A stretch of 64,000 nucleotides of DNA, taken from JACVRW01 sp963813495 (lineage in GTDB: Bacteria; Actinomycetota; Thermoleophilia; Solirubrobacterales; Thermoleophilaceae). The stretch spans positions 1 through 64,000 of the forward strand of contig CAWEZC010000004.1 in assembly GCA_963813495.1 (NCBI GenBank), in the 5' to 3' direction. This document shows positions 24,234-32,401 of this stretch, piece by piece. The first letter of the stretch is position 1. Each line of letters starts with the position of its first letter. Position numbers and translations under genes: made by a program. The notes under the pieces were generated by a model. It saw nothing but the letters and a program-made list of their open reading frames with translations. It had not been told where the DNA came from and did not search any database.

Positions 24234-25376
24234 TCATCTCGCCGCCGTAGATCTTCGCGCGTTCACGGATGCCGACGAGGCCGTGGGGCCGTGGCCGTTG
24301 GTAACTGCGGGGCCCTGGCCGTCGTCGGCGACTTCGAGCTCGAGCTCGTCTGGCCGGTAGCGCACCGTCACGTCGGCGTGGCTGGCGTGGGCGTGCTTGA
24401 GCGCGTTCGTCAGGCCTTCTTGAACGATTCGGTAGGCGGAGAGGTCGATCGCGCGCGGAAGGGCATAGGGCTCGCCGGCCACGTGCAGTTGCACCGGAAG
24501 CCCGGCGTGGATGACGTCTTCCACAAGCGAGTCGAGGGCATCGAGGCCCGGCTGCGGGCCGAGCGCGACACGGTCACCGTTGCTGCGCATCGCTCCGAGC
24601 AGGCGGCGCATCTCGGCGAGTGCCGTGCGCCCGGCTTGCTCAACGCGCCCGAGCGCTTCCCGGTCGTCCTCGAGGGTGTGCGGGAGCTTGTGTCGCACGG
24701 CGCCGACCTGGAGCACCATCACGCTCATGGCATGGGCGACGATGTCATGGAGCTCGCGGGCGATCCGCGTGCGCTCCTCGGCCACCGCGACCCGTGCGGC
24801 GGCCTCTCGCTCGCGTTCGGCGAGCGTCGCGCGCATCTCCGCCGCCTCTCGATCGCGCTCGGCAAGGGTTGCGCGCATCTCGGCCGCCTCGGCCTGCTCG
24901 GCACGCTCACGTAAGGCGTAGCCGGCGACCCAGGCGACCACGAACCGGAAGGGGATGAAGATGAGGTCGCCGGCCGACTGTGGGCCAGGGATATTGGAGA
25001 CCACGACCACGATGCATCCGAGGACGACGGCGAGGCCGATTCCCGCCTGCCTGTCGTCGCGCAGGTTTCCGAGCAGGAACGCGGTTGCCAACCCGACCAC
25101 GCCGAGGCTGCCGATGAACGCGATCAGCACTCCGTCCACGAACGAGAGCGCGGCGGCCATGAGCCAATAGGCCAGAGGGGCGGCAAAGGGAAACCGTCGA
25201 TGCGCCAGGAGCGGCAGTACTAGAACCCCCACCGCAGGCACTGAGAACCAGAGGCTCGTATCCGGGGCGCCCGGCAAGTCGCGCCCGACCACCAGCTCGA
25301 GCATTCCGGCGATCGCCAGAACCGCGATCAGAACTTCGAACCAGTACTCACGCGCAACGTACTGGATCCGATTCAT
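24234..25376 (-). CDS. HisKA_3 sensor histidine kinase with frameshifted C-terminus
   Basis: 380 residues as read. N-terminal membrane part of about five segments, then a coiled coil with a tandem 15-residue unit (AAEMRATLAERDRE / AAEMRATLAERERE), the phospho-His helix RIARELHDIVAHAMSVMVLQ and HATPase boxes (AYRIVQEGLTNALKHA, VADDGQG). An 8-bp duplication (24279-24294, GGCCGTGG twice) shifts the frame just after NGHG. Without it the protein continues LVGIRERAKIYGGEMSAG and ends LPVDRQQR at 24163, overlapping the regulator. The lesion removes the end of the ATP lid, so activity is doubtful. Confidence 0.88.
   Translation of the reverse strand: MNRIQYVAREYWFEVLIAVLAIAGMLELVVGRDLPGAPDTSLWFSVPAVGVLVLPLLAHRRFPFAAPLAYWLMAAALSFVDGVLIAFIGSLGVVGLATAFLLGNLRDDRQAGIGLAVVLGCIVVVVSNIPGPQSAGDLIFIPFRFVVAWVAGYALRERAEQAEAAEMRATLAERDREAAEMRATLAEREREAAARVAVAEERTRIARELHDIVAHAMSVMVLQVGAVRHKLPHTLEDDREALGRVEQAGRTALAEMRRLLGAMRSNGDRVALGPQPGLDALDSLVEDVIHAGLPVQLHVAGEPYALPRAIDLSAYRIVQEGLTNALKHAHASHADVTVRYRPDELELEVADDGQGPAVTNGHGPTASSASVNARRSTAAR
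24279..24294 (-). repeat. 8-bp tandem duplication causing kinase frameshift
   Basis: GGCCGTGG occurs twice back to back. Deleting one copy restores the GHGLVGIRERA motif typical of NarX/DesK-type kinases and the ATGA overlap with the regulator. Confidence 0.75.
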
Positions 25377-25537
25377 GGGTTGAACGTACTGCAGGCTCTC
25401 GAGTGCCGCCTCCGACCAAGGTAGGAGTCGAGATCAGCCGCTGGTAGGAGCGCGATTCCGACCTCACTCCGACGCGCTGACGGCGCCGCGCTCATAGCTT
25501 CGCGTCCATGTACTCCACCCCCACCAAAGGAGAGGTC

Positions 25538-26359
25538 ATGGAAGCCGCAACACACAGAATCGCCACCCCTGCCCCTGCGACCACAAGCAGTGCGGATCGG
25601 CCTGTGCCACCGGCCGACGAGCGTGCCCTGCCCCAGCTGGAGCTCCGCGGCATCATCGCCGTCTGGGCCGCAGCCGCCGTGCCGATGGGACTGCTTGCAT
25701 GGGTGGCCGCACCGCTGCTCGCCGATCAACTGAGCGGCCCAGGCGCCCTGGTCCGCGCACTGATCATCACGCTGACCGCCGGGCTCGTCTGGCAGTTCGT
25801 GCTCGTCATGGCGCTCGTCCGCCGTGAACAGGGCTCGGTGCGCTGGTCGGTGCTGCGAGACGCGCTCTGGCTCCGCAGCCCGCGTGCACCGCGAACCGGG
25901 CGGCGCGGAGGCAAGCTATGGCTCCTCGTTCTGCCGCTGTCCGTCGCCGTCGCCGCCGAGGGACTTCTGGCCATCCCGGGCCCCGCTGCCCGCGATTTCT
26001 TCGAGTTCCTCGGATCGGCGGCTGGGGAGGATCTGCTGGCAGGATCTTGGGGCTGGTTCGCGATCATTGCCGCGCTGATCGTCTTCAACACCGTGCTGGG
26101 CGAGGAGTTCCTCTTCCGCGGGTATCTGCTCCCGCGGATGAACGGGCGGTTCGGCCGGCGGGACTGGCTCGCAAACGGCGTGCTCTTCGCGGGCTATCAC
26201 CTGCACATGCCGTGGGCGATCCCGACCACGCTGTTGGACACGTTCATCCTGTCGTATCCCGCAAAGCGCTACCGCAGTGCGCTCATCAGCATCGCCGTAC
26301 ACAGCGCGCAGAGCATCCTCGTGTTGGGGCTCGTGTTCGCGTTGGTGCTCAAAGGCTGA
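25538..26359 (+). CDS. CPBP family intramembrane metalloprotease
   Basis: 273 residues from ATG 25538 (AAAGGAGAGGTC upstream; ATG 25508 is less likely). About seven to eight hydrophobic segments. CPBP/Abi motifs are intact: GEEFLFRGYLLPRM (EExxxR), FAGYHLHMPWAIP (His) and SALISIAVHSAQSILV (third His motif). Members are Rce1-like membrane proteases. It is divergent from the kinase gene, which suggests control by that two-component system. A strong terminator follows at 26384-26410. Confidence 0.87.
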   Translation: MEAATHRIATPAPATTSSADRPVPPADERALPQLELRGIIAVWAAAAVPMGLLAWVAAPLLADQLSGPGALVRALIITLTAGLVWQFVLVMALVRREQGSVRWSVLRDALWLRSPRAPRTGRRGGKLWLLVLPLSVAVAAEGLLAIPGPAARDFFEFLGSAAGEDLLAGSWGWFAIIAALIVFNTVLGEEFLFRGYLLPRMNGRFGRRDWLANGVLFAGYHLHMPWAIPTTLLDTFILSYPAKRYRSALISIAVHSAQSILVLGLVFALVLKG

Positions 26360-26383
26360 GACCGCAGCGGAAGCAACGCTTCG

Positions 26384-26410
26384 AACGGGCCGCCGAATCG
26401 GCGGCCCGTT
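26384..26410 (+). terminator. Intrinsic-type hairpin after CPBP gene
   Basis: A 13-bp perfect inverted repeat (AACGGGCCGCCGA / TCGGCGGCCCGTT) around one base, 25 bases past the stop of the CPBP gene. It ends in TTCC rather than a long T-run, as is common in actinobacteria. Confidence 0.7.
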
Positions 26411-26551
26411 CCGTGCACCACACCTCGTGTAGAGGACCACGCTGCGGGAGAGCCGTGCACCGGACCCTGGCTGCCCGGTGAAGAAGCGGGCGTCTCGGTC
26501 CACGGGCAGCACTCATCACCGCGCGTCCGCTTCCGAAGCGGAACGTTGTTG

Positions 26552-26968
26552 CTAGCCGGCAAGCTGGGCGAGGATCGTCGCCGAGTCGAAGTAGACGCGC
26601 TCGCAGACGATGCCGTCACCCTCGGGCTCGAACTCGAACACGGCGATCATGCGGCAGGTGAACTGCTTGCCGGTTGGCTCGAAGCCGCGCAGTGGGCCGC
26701 GGTGGGTGCCCTTCAGGTTGAACTCGGCGATCACCGCGGCGTCGGCATGGTGCAGCGCAATCAGCTCGTTGCGCTGGTCGGGAAACGCCGTACGCGTCTC
26801 CTTGAAGTAGGCCACAACCTCCTCACGGCCGTCGTGCACGTCGCCGGTCGGGATGATCTCGTAGCGGGGGTGGTCGAAGGTCGCGAGCGTGGTGTCGAAG
26901 TCGTGCTCGTTCTCCGACTCCATGTGCTCGCGCACCACGGCTTCGCGCCGTTCACGCAGCGGGTCCAT
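26552..26968 (-). CDS. SnoaL-like ester cyclase
   Basis: 138 residues, complete NTF2 fold: RREAVVREHMESENEHDFDT, YEIIPTGDVHDGREEVVAYF, VIAEFNLKGTHRGPLRGFEP, FTCRMIAVFEFEPEGDGIV. The FxxxGTHxG..GxxPTGK pattern matches the SnoaL polyketide-cyclase branch. The substrate is unknown. It stands alone. Confidence 0.82.
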   Translation of the reverse strand: MDPLRERREAVVREHMESENEHDFDTTLATFDHPRYEIIPTGDVHDGREEVVAYFKETRTAFPDQRNELIALHHADAAVIAEFNLKGTHRGPLRGFEPTGKQFTCRMIAVFEFEPEGDGIVCERVYFDSATILAQLAG

Positions 26969-27066
26969 GGCGCGGGAGCCTAACCCGACCGTACGAAGTC
27001 TCCTGAAGGAGCTCGATTCGGTCGGTCACGCCCCTGAACTGGGTTGGGCATGCGACGATGGCACGC

Positions 27067-27470
27067 ATGCCGACGCTCAAGCCGAGTGGGCGACTCGGGC
27101 TCGTCCTGCATCCGCGTCGCGACCCGACGCCTCGGTCTCAACCGGATCGAAGGGCTGAGCGCACAACTCGTCACGGGACGAGAGGACGTCTTTTACCGCT
27201 GGGAGTTCGTCGCCGCCGCCGAGCAGCTCCCCGACGACTTGATCAACTGCTACGTCCGGAGAGTCTCCAACCCCGACTCCCTGCGTGGCAGCTTCGGCGG
27301 GTACCGGGCTCTCGACACGATCATCCGGCACCGGCCACTTGGTCGCCGAGGAGGCCCCCGACGAGATGCTCGCGACGCTGACCTCGTTCCGGGCCCCGTA
27401 CCGCGACGGGGACCGGCCGCCGCAGTCGGCGGGCTACCTCGGCAGCCGATTGATCCTCTGCGGTGAATAG
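27067..27470 (+). pseudogene. Alpha/beta hydrolase remnant with internal deletion
   Basis: Two parts of an epoxide-hydrolase-like alpha/beta hydrolase survive. LVTGREDVFYRWEFVAAAEQ and CYVRRVSNPDSLRGSFGGYR are cap-domain pieces in one frame. GTGHLVAEEAPDEMLATLTS is the catalytic-His motif in another. About 40 residues normally between them (the Asp/Glu strand) are missing, and the nucleophile half is gone. Upstream, MPTLKPSGRLGLVLHPRRDP looks like the start of an unrelated protein, possibly NAD-kinase-like, joined by the same decay. Confidence 0.55.
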
Positions 27471-27478
27471 GAGACCTC

Positions 27479-27598
27479 ATGCTTGTGCCACCTCCGGCCG
27501 TTGCGTCGCCGCCGCGCCGACCTGATGGGATTCAAAGTCACGTGGGGGTGCTCATACTGATGGTCCTGTTGGTCTACCCGTTCCCGGTGTGGTTGTGA
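27479..27598 (+). CDS. Putative 39-residue single-TM peptide
   Basis: ATG 27479 follows AGGAG by five bases. The product starts MLVPPPAVASPPRRPDG and ends in one hydrophobic segment VGVLILMVLLVYPFPVWL. It lies between a pseudogene and the thioredoxin-like gene. Short length makes this uncertain. Confidence 0.35.
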   Translation: MLVPPPAVASPPRRPDGIQSHVGVLILMVLLVYPFPVWL

Positions 27599-27670
27599 TG
27601 GAGCCCGAATCACCCGCTGTGGCCGGCAAAGCGCAGCGGCGAGCGCGATGACCGACCGGCGCTTCGTCAG

Positions 27671-28582
27671 ATGAGCGTGTTCGATCGTCTGCACATGCCT
27701 TCGCTCGGTGGGGCCACCGAGTGGCTCAACTCCGAGCCACTTAGCCCCGCCGCGCTGCGCGGGCACGTCGTCTTGGTGAACTTCTGGACGCTGACGTGCA
27801 TCAACTGGCTGCGCCAGGAGCCGTACGTGCGTGCGTGGTCGCAGGCCTATCGATCCGACGGGTTGGTCGTGATCGGGGTCCACACGCCGGAGTTCTCGTT
27901 CGAGCACGAGCTCGACGGCGTTCGGCAGGCGACGAAGGAGCGAGCGATCGACTACCCGGTCGCGGTCGACAACGACTACGAGATCTGGAGGGCCTTCGCC
28001 AACCACTACTGGCCGGCGCTCTACTTCGTCGACGCGGACGGCATCATCCGCGACCAGCATTTCGGCGAAGGACGCTACGAGGAATCGGAGCGCGTCATCC
28101 AGCGGCTGCTCGGCGTCGAGCGCGAGCTCGTGTCCGTCGAAGGGGTCGGCGTGGAGGCGGGGGCCGACTGGGACCACCTGCGTACGCCCGAGACCTACCT
28201 CGGCGACGCGCGCGGGGAGCGGTTCGCGTCACCGGACCGTCTGCGCTTGAACCACTGGGCCCTCTCCGGCGAATGGACGACCGGGCTGGAGAATGTCGTG
28301 CTCGAGCAGCCCGGCGGCAGCATCGCTTGCCGATTCCACGCGCGCGACGCACATCTCGTGCTGTCTCCCGGAGCGCGAGGGCCGATTCCCTTCCGCGTGC
28401 TGCTCGACGGCGAGGCCCCCGGCCCGGCACACGGCGTGGATGTCGACCAGGCCGGGAACGGCCTGCTCCGGAACGGTCGCATGTACCAGCTCGTGCGCGA
28501 GCACGGCACGGTCCGCGAGCGGACGCTCGAGATCACTTTTCTCGAGCCAGGCGCCGAGGCATACGCGTTCACGTTCGGGTAG
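27671..28582 (+). CDS. Thioredoxin-fold protein with DipZ-like C-terminal domain
   Basis: 303 residues. Residues about 20-155 are a TlpA/redoxin domain: VVLVNFWTLTCINWLRQEPY, VVIGVHTPEFSFEH, NHYWPALYFVDADGIIRDQHF (cis-Pro). The DipZ-type site is normally CxxC; here the second Cys is Trp (TCINW), so disulfide exchange is not possible in the usual way. Residues about 170-303 form a beta-sandwich like the C-terminal domain of DipZ (LSGEWTTGLENVVLEQPGG, LEITFLEPGAEAYAFTFG). No signal peptide, so it is probably cytoplasmic. No clear operon partner. Confidence 0.8.
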   Translation: MSVFDRLHMPSLGGATEWLNSEPLSPAALRGHVVLVNFWTLTCINWLRQEPYVRAWSQAYRSDGLVVIGVHTPEFSFEHELDGVRQATKERAIDYPVAVDNDYEIWRAFANHYWPALYFVDADGIIRDQHFGEGRYEESERVIQRLLGVERELVSVEGVGVEAGADWDHLRTPETYLGDARGERFASPDRLRLNHWALSGEWTTGLENVVLEQPGGSIACRFHARDAHLVLSPGARGPIPFRVLLDGEAPGPAHGVDVDQAGNGLLRNGRMYQLVREHGTVRERTLEITFLEPGAEAYAFTFG

Positions 28583-28656
28583 TCGATGCCTGAACGAGAC
28601 ATCAGGGCATCTGCCAGGCGGTTTACGGGCGCAACGAGCATGCCGAGACGCGACGC

Positions 28657-28941
28657 TCAAACCTCAACGACCAGGCAACGGAGGTCGCGATGAGCAACGA
28701 CTATGACGTCGAGCCACGCATTCATTTCGGTGACGTACGACTCGAACGCCCGCGTGCCCTTGATGCGTCCGCGGACGGGGTGGTGCAGCTCGGGCTCGCC
28801 GGCAAACGACTTGATCAGGGCGTCCGGCTCCCCGGCCATCAGACCGTCGAAGTAGGGCACAGTTTCAAGCTCGTCCCGCCGAAGCTTCTCCCGCAGTCGC
28901 TGGAGTACCGGCGCGGAGAACAGCTCGGGCACCCACGGCAT
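28657..28941 (-). pseudogene. SnoaL-like protein, 3' truncated
   Basis: ATG 28941 begins PWVPELFSAPVLQRLREKLR and continues PYFDGLMAGEPDALIKSFAG and VRGRIKGTRAFESYVTEMNA, the first half of a SnoaL/NTF2 protein. The sequence then leaves the family (IVVAHRDLRCLVVEV) and stops. The remaining strands are absent, so this is a truncated gene. Confidence 0.5.
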
Positions 28942-29140
28942 CCGGCAAGCGTCCCACACCGCACCGTCAGTGCGCCCCGTGCGCCCGGGGAGGGCAGTGG
29001 ACATCAAGGGCACCACCGCGAGCGCCCGAGGCGTGTCACCCGGGCTGGTCTCCTCAGCCGTGTCGATTTCCCGGCCGCTCGTTCGACGCTCAATTAGATC
29101 GAAGATCCGAGCTAAGGCCACTGGCCAGAAAGGAACGACC

Positions 29141-29737
29141 GTGTCCGCAACCGTTCTCTACATGTCCATGTCCCTCGACGGATTCATCGCCGGGCCCAAT
29201 GAGGGACCGGGCAACGGGCTCGGCGACGGCGGGCACCGCCTGCACGAGTGGGTCTTGACGGGTGCCGACGCCGACGACAAGGGAGTCGGCCGTGTGGCGG
29301 GCGTCAACGGCCAGGTCGTCGACGAGTTCATGGGCACCGGGGCGGTCGTCGCCGGCCGGGGGACCTTCGAGCCGGCGGGCGGCTGGGGCGGCGACCACCA
29401 CGACGGCGTGCCGATCTTCGTCCTGACCCGTCATGAGCCCGACAGCGAGACGGGGAAGTGGCCGCTGGTCAGTTACGTGTCCGATGTCGGGACCGCGATG
29501 ACCGAGGCCAAGCGGGCTGCGGGCGACAAGAACGTGCTGGTCCACGGCGCCGGAACCGCACAGCTTGCGCTCGCCGCGGGCGTCCTCGACGAGCTCGAGA
29601 TCCATCTCATCCCGGTGCTCCTCGGCCAGGGGCGCCGTCTCTTCGACCACCTCGGTCCCGAGCACATCGAGCTCGAGCGCACCCGGGTCCTCGAGGGGGA
29701 CGGTGTCACCCACATCCACTACCGCGTCCGACGGTAA
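29141..29737 (+). CDS. Dihydrofolate reductase-like (RibD C-terminal) protein
   Basis: 198 residues from GTG 29141, preceded by AAAGGAAC. ATVLYMSMSLDGFIAGPNEG is the first strand and NADPH/substrate site. GTGAVVAGRGTFEPAGGWGG and VPIFVLTRHEPD form the middle, NVLVHGAGTAQLALAAGVLD the dinucleotide-binding turn and EIHLIPVLLGQGRRLFDHL the C-terminal strand and loop. This matches the actinobacterial dihydrofolate reductase-family proteins of unknown substrate. It stands alone. Confidence 0.87.
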   Translation: MSATVLYMSMSLDGFIAGPNEGPGNGLGDGGHRLHEWVLTGADADDKGVGRVAGVNGQVVDEFMGTGAVVAGRGTFEPAGGWGGDHHDGVPIFVLTRHEPDSETGKWPLVSYVSDVGTAMTEAKRAAGDKNVLVHGAGTAQLALAAGVLDELEIHLIPVLLGQGRRLFDHLGPEHIELERTRVLEGDGVTHIHYRVRR

Positions 29738-29989
29738 GCGGCAGCGGAGAGAGGACGAGAGAGGGAAGGCGAGCAGGGTCTCGGCGGAGTCGGAGCGACG
29801 GTAGCGACGCGGAATGGCGGCGAGCTCGTTCGGCGGGCGCCGCCAGGTGGTCCACGGCCTGGACAGCGCGACTCTAACGCCACTCCGCTCGCACGGTCAG
29901 CAGAGATCCAGCTCAGGCAGCCGCGGACGGGGTCATACTCCGATGCCTGACCGCTACTCGCGCGGGGTCGGCGACCAAGGAGACGGACC

Positions 29990-30316
29990 ATGCCGCTGTA
30001 TCTATCGAGGTTCAGCTATACGCCGGAGACTTGGGCGAGGCTGATCGATAAGCCGGAGGACCGTCGGACGGCCGCGGAGTCGTACATCGAGTCGGTCGGT
30101 GGGAAACTTCACGGATTCTGGTACGCGTTTGGCGCGCACGATGGCTACACGCTCTGGGAGGCGCCCGACAACGTGTCGATGGCGGTGGTTGCGCTCGCGC
30201 TCAGTGGCGGAGGTGCGCTTAGCTCGCTAGAGACGACCGTGCTCCTGACCGTCGACGAAACGATGGATGCTTTGCGAGAGGTCGAGCGAGTCCAGTACCG
30301 AGCGCCGGGCGCGTAG
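29990..30316 (+). CDS. GYD domain protein
   Basis: 108 residues from ATG 29990. MPLYLSRFSYTPETWARLID opens the ferredoxin-like fold. GGKLHGFWYAFGAHDGYTLW contains the family motif (G-x-D-x-Y). DNVSMAVVALALSGGGALSS is the second helix and ETTVLLTVDETMDALREVER the last strand and helix. GYD-domain proteins are small stand-alone proteins without known activity. Confidence 0.85.
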   Translation: MPLYLSRFSYTPETWARLIDKPEDRRTAAESYIESVGGKLHGFWYAFGAHDGYTLWEAPDNVSMAVVALALSGGGALSSLETTVLLTVDETMDALREVERVQYRAPGA

Positions 30317-30425
30317 CCGCTTGCGCGCGGGCGGCCGGGGACGGCGATGATGGCAAGGCGAACTGTCGCTGGTGGACCTGGCCGACACCTCCGGGCTGCA
30401 GCGTCATGAACGACGCAGCGGCCGG

Positions 30426-32105
30426 CTAAGCACCGCGGCGGCGAACCAGGACGATCGTCCGCCGAGCCGGGCCGAGCGTCGTCCCGAGTTGCGAGCGAGC
30501 GGTGACGGTCACCTTCGCCCGCACGCGCCCGCCGCGACGAAGCGCCTTGAGCGCTGCCCGCCGTGCTCGCGGAGTGATCCTCAGACGCAGGGTCACGAGC
30601 CCGTCTCGCGCCGACTTCCTGGCGGGCTTGAGCTTGAAGATCTTCCTGCGCTTGCCCCGCTTGACGACGAGCTTGCCGCGCGCGCTGACGCTCAGGCACC
30701 GAGTGCACGACACCTTGACCACCAGGCGCCGGCGGAGCCGCTGACGCTTCCTGGTGCGGGTCAGGGCCAGCCCACCGGCGCGCCCTTCCGTCCCGCCCGG
30801 CGGCTGAAGCGTAGGCGGCGTCAGCCGCAGCACAACCGGCGCCCCACCGAGCTCGACCGGGATCCGCCGCGGGTCCGTCCAGCGGCCCCGCTCGGCCTCC
30901 GATTCGACCGGGTCGAAGCGCCGGGCCAGCGCGAGCGGCTCGCCGAGCACCACGTCGAGCTGATCGGCCGCCGGGAAGACGTCGCGGCGTGCGAGCCGGT
31001 CCCAGACGCTCACCTCCCGCCACAGCACGAGCGCGAACGTGCCGTCAGCTGAGCGCAGCAACAGCTGGCGAAGGTCGGGCGGCGCTCCCTCGAGGCCAAA
31101 GCGAAGAGCGCCGGGAGATGGCACCGGCGCCGAGTCGGCGCCCGCGGCCCGGAGGAGGTTGCGAAGCCCCAGGAAGGAGGGCTTGGGCGACAGGTCGGCC
31201 CGTAGAAGCCCGAACGAGTTCTCCAGGACCGAGATCCCGCGCGCTTGGCGCTCGCTCTCCGACCACGAGTCCGCCAGCTCGTAGACGTAGGTGCGCTCGA
31301 CGCCGCCTCGAAAACCCTCCAGCGCGAGCCGCGGGGTGTAGATGCCGATCGCCCGCTCGGAGGTGGGGTGATGACCGCTCGTCGTTGCGAGGTCGGAGTG
31401 GTAGCCGGCTTCGGTGGCCACGAGCGGCTTGCTTCCGGAGACGGGCGCCGCGCGCCGGCGCTCGTCGTCGAGGTTGTGGAGGGGCGTGCCGCCGCCGGGG
31501 TACGGATGCATGTTGCCGCGGTCGAGGAATGACGACAGATCGCCTAGCAGCGGCCGGTTTGCGTGGTGCACCACCGCCGGTCCGAGCACCGGGAGGTGCG
31601 CCAATCGGGAATCGCCCTTGACCCGCGCGTAGAGCTGCTGCTGGTAGACGCGCGTCGCCGCGATCCAGTCCGAGACACCGGCCTCCACGTCGGGCTCGTT
31701 GGGCGCCTCAACCGAGGCCGCTGCGTGGCGCAGGCGGCTCCCGATGGCCTCCAGGTTCTCGTTCATGCGCGCGGCGCCGCCCTTGAGGTCACCGGCGATC
31801 AGGTTCGCCCTGATGCCGGCGGCGGCCAGTGTCTGCAGCCGTGCGATCTGGCTCTGACAGGTCGCGCACAGGCCGTCGCGCACGTGGCGCACGCCCAGCT
31901 CGCGCAGGCGAGCCAGGATCACGTCGAAGCGGTCGTACGAGGAGCCGCCGAACAGCAGGTGCACGTTCACACCGACCGAGTCACCAAAGCTCCGCGCGGA
32001 CTGCGCGGGCACCGCGGGCAGGTTCGGGTAGGGGCTTCCGCCCTGCGCGCCCGCAGGCGAAGCCTGCCAGCCCCAGGCGGCTACCGAGAGCATGGATGTG
32101 ATCAA
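30426..32105 (-). CDS. Secreted glycosidase-like TIM-barrel protein
   Basis: 559 residues; TTG 32105 is the only start after an in-frame stop, and it leads directly into a signal peptide (ITSMLSVAAWGWQASPAGAQ). Residues about 40-330 look like a clan-A glycoside-hydrolase barrel: GVNVHLLFGGSSYDRFDVIL, LRELGVRHVRDGLCATC, SVEAPNEPDVEAGVSDW (NEP motif with the acid/base Glu) and KPLVATEAGYHSD (candidate nucleophile Glu). Residues about 440-559 form a very basic beta domain (RLRRRLVVKVSCTRCLSVSA, ARGKLVVKRGKRRKIFKLKP) of the type found on many secreted proteins in this lineage, including the gene at 33466. The substrate is unknown. Confidence 0.75.
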   Translation of the reverse strand: MITSMLSVAAWGWQASPAGAQGGSPYPNLPAVPAQSARSFGDSVGVNVHLLFGGSSYDRFDVILARLRELGVRHVRDGLCATCQSQIARLQTLAAAGIRANLIAGDLKGGAARMNENLEAIGSRLRHAAASVEAPNEPDVEAGVSDWIAATRVYQQQLYARVKGDSRLAHLPVLGPAVVHHANRPLLGDLSSFLDRGNMHPYPGGGTPLHNLDDERRRAAPVSGSKPLVATEAGYHSDLATTSGHHPTSERAIGIYTPRLALEGFRGGVERTYVYELADSWSESERQARGISVLENSFGLLRADLSPKPSFLGLRNLLRAAGADSAPVPSPGALRFGLEGAPPDLRQLLLRSADGTFALVLWREVSVWDRLARRDVFPAADQLDVVLGEPLALARRFDPVESEAERGRWTDPRRIPVELGGAPVVLRLTPPTLQPPGGTEGRAGGLALTRTRKRQRLRRRLVVKVSCTRCLSVSARGKLVVKRGKRRKIFKLKPARKSARDGLVTLRLRITPRARRAALKALRRGGRVRAKVTVTARSQLGTTLGPARRTIVLVRRRGA

Positions 32106-32401
32106 CAGACGGCGAACGATGAGCCGGATGATGGCGCATGGTTAGGGCGTTGAGCGCGGGCGGCCGGGGACGGCGATGAGTGCGTGATGGGTTCGCCGCC
32201 GAGCGTCGACGTCATGTGAGGCGTGTCACAGTGGTCCGAGGGGTCGAATGGTTTGCTCACCGTACCGATGACTCGCGAAGCTTCTCGCGGTCCTATCGAT
32301 CGACCATGTTCAGCCCCGTCGCCACACATCCCAAAGCCTCGATGCGACCCAGCCGGCATGGCGAGCGGCGGCGTCTGCGTCACGGGCGCCCGCGTCCGCA
32401 G
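32106..32401. other. Divergent intergenic region
   Basis: Upstream of both the glycosidase-like gene (minus) and the flavin reductase gene (plus). No clear promoter motif. The GGGCGGCCGGGGACGGCGATGA word at 32158-32178 also occurs near 30326-30349, flanking the glycosidase-like gene on both sides. Confidence 0.4.

Noticed and set aside
27050..27125. NAD-kinase N-terminus
   Set aside because: Only 20 residues resemble it and nothing of the kinase follows; kept only as a comment in the pseudogene entry.
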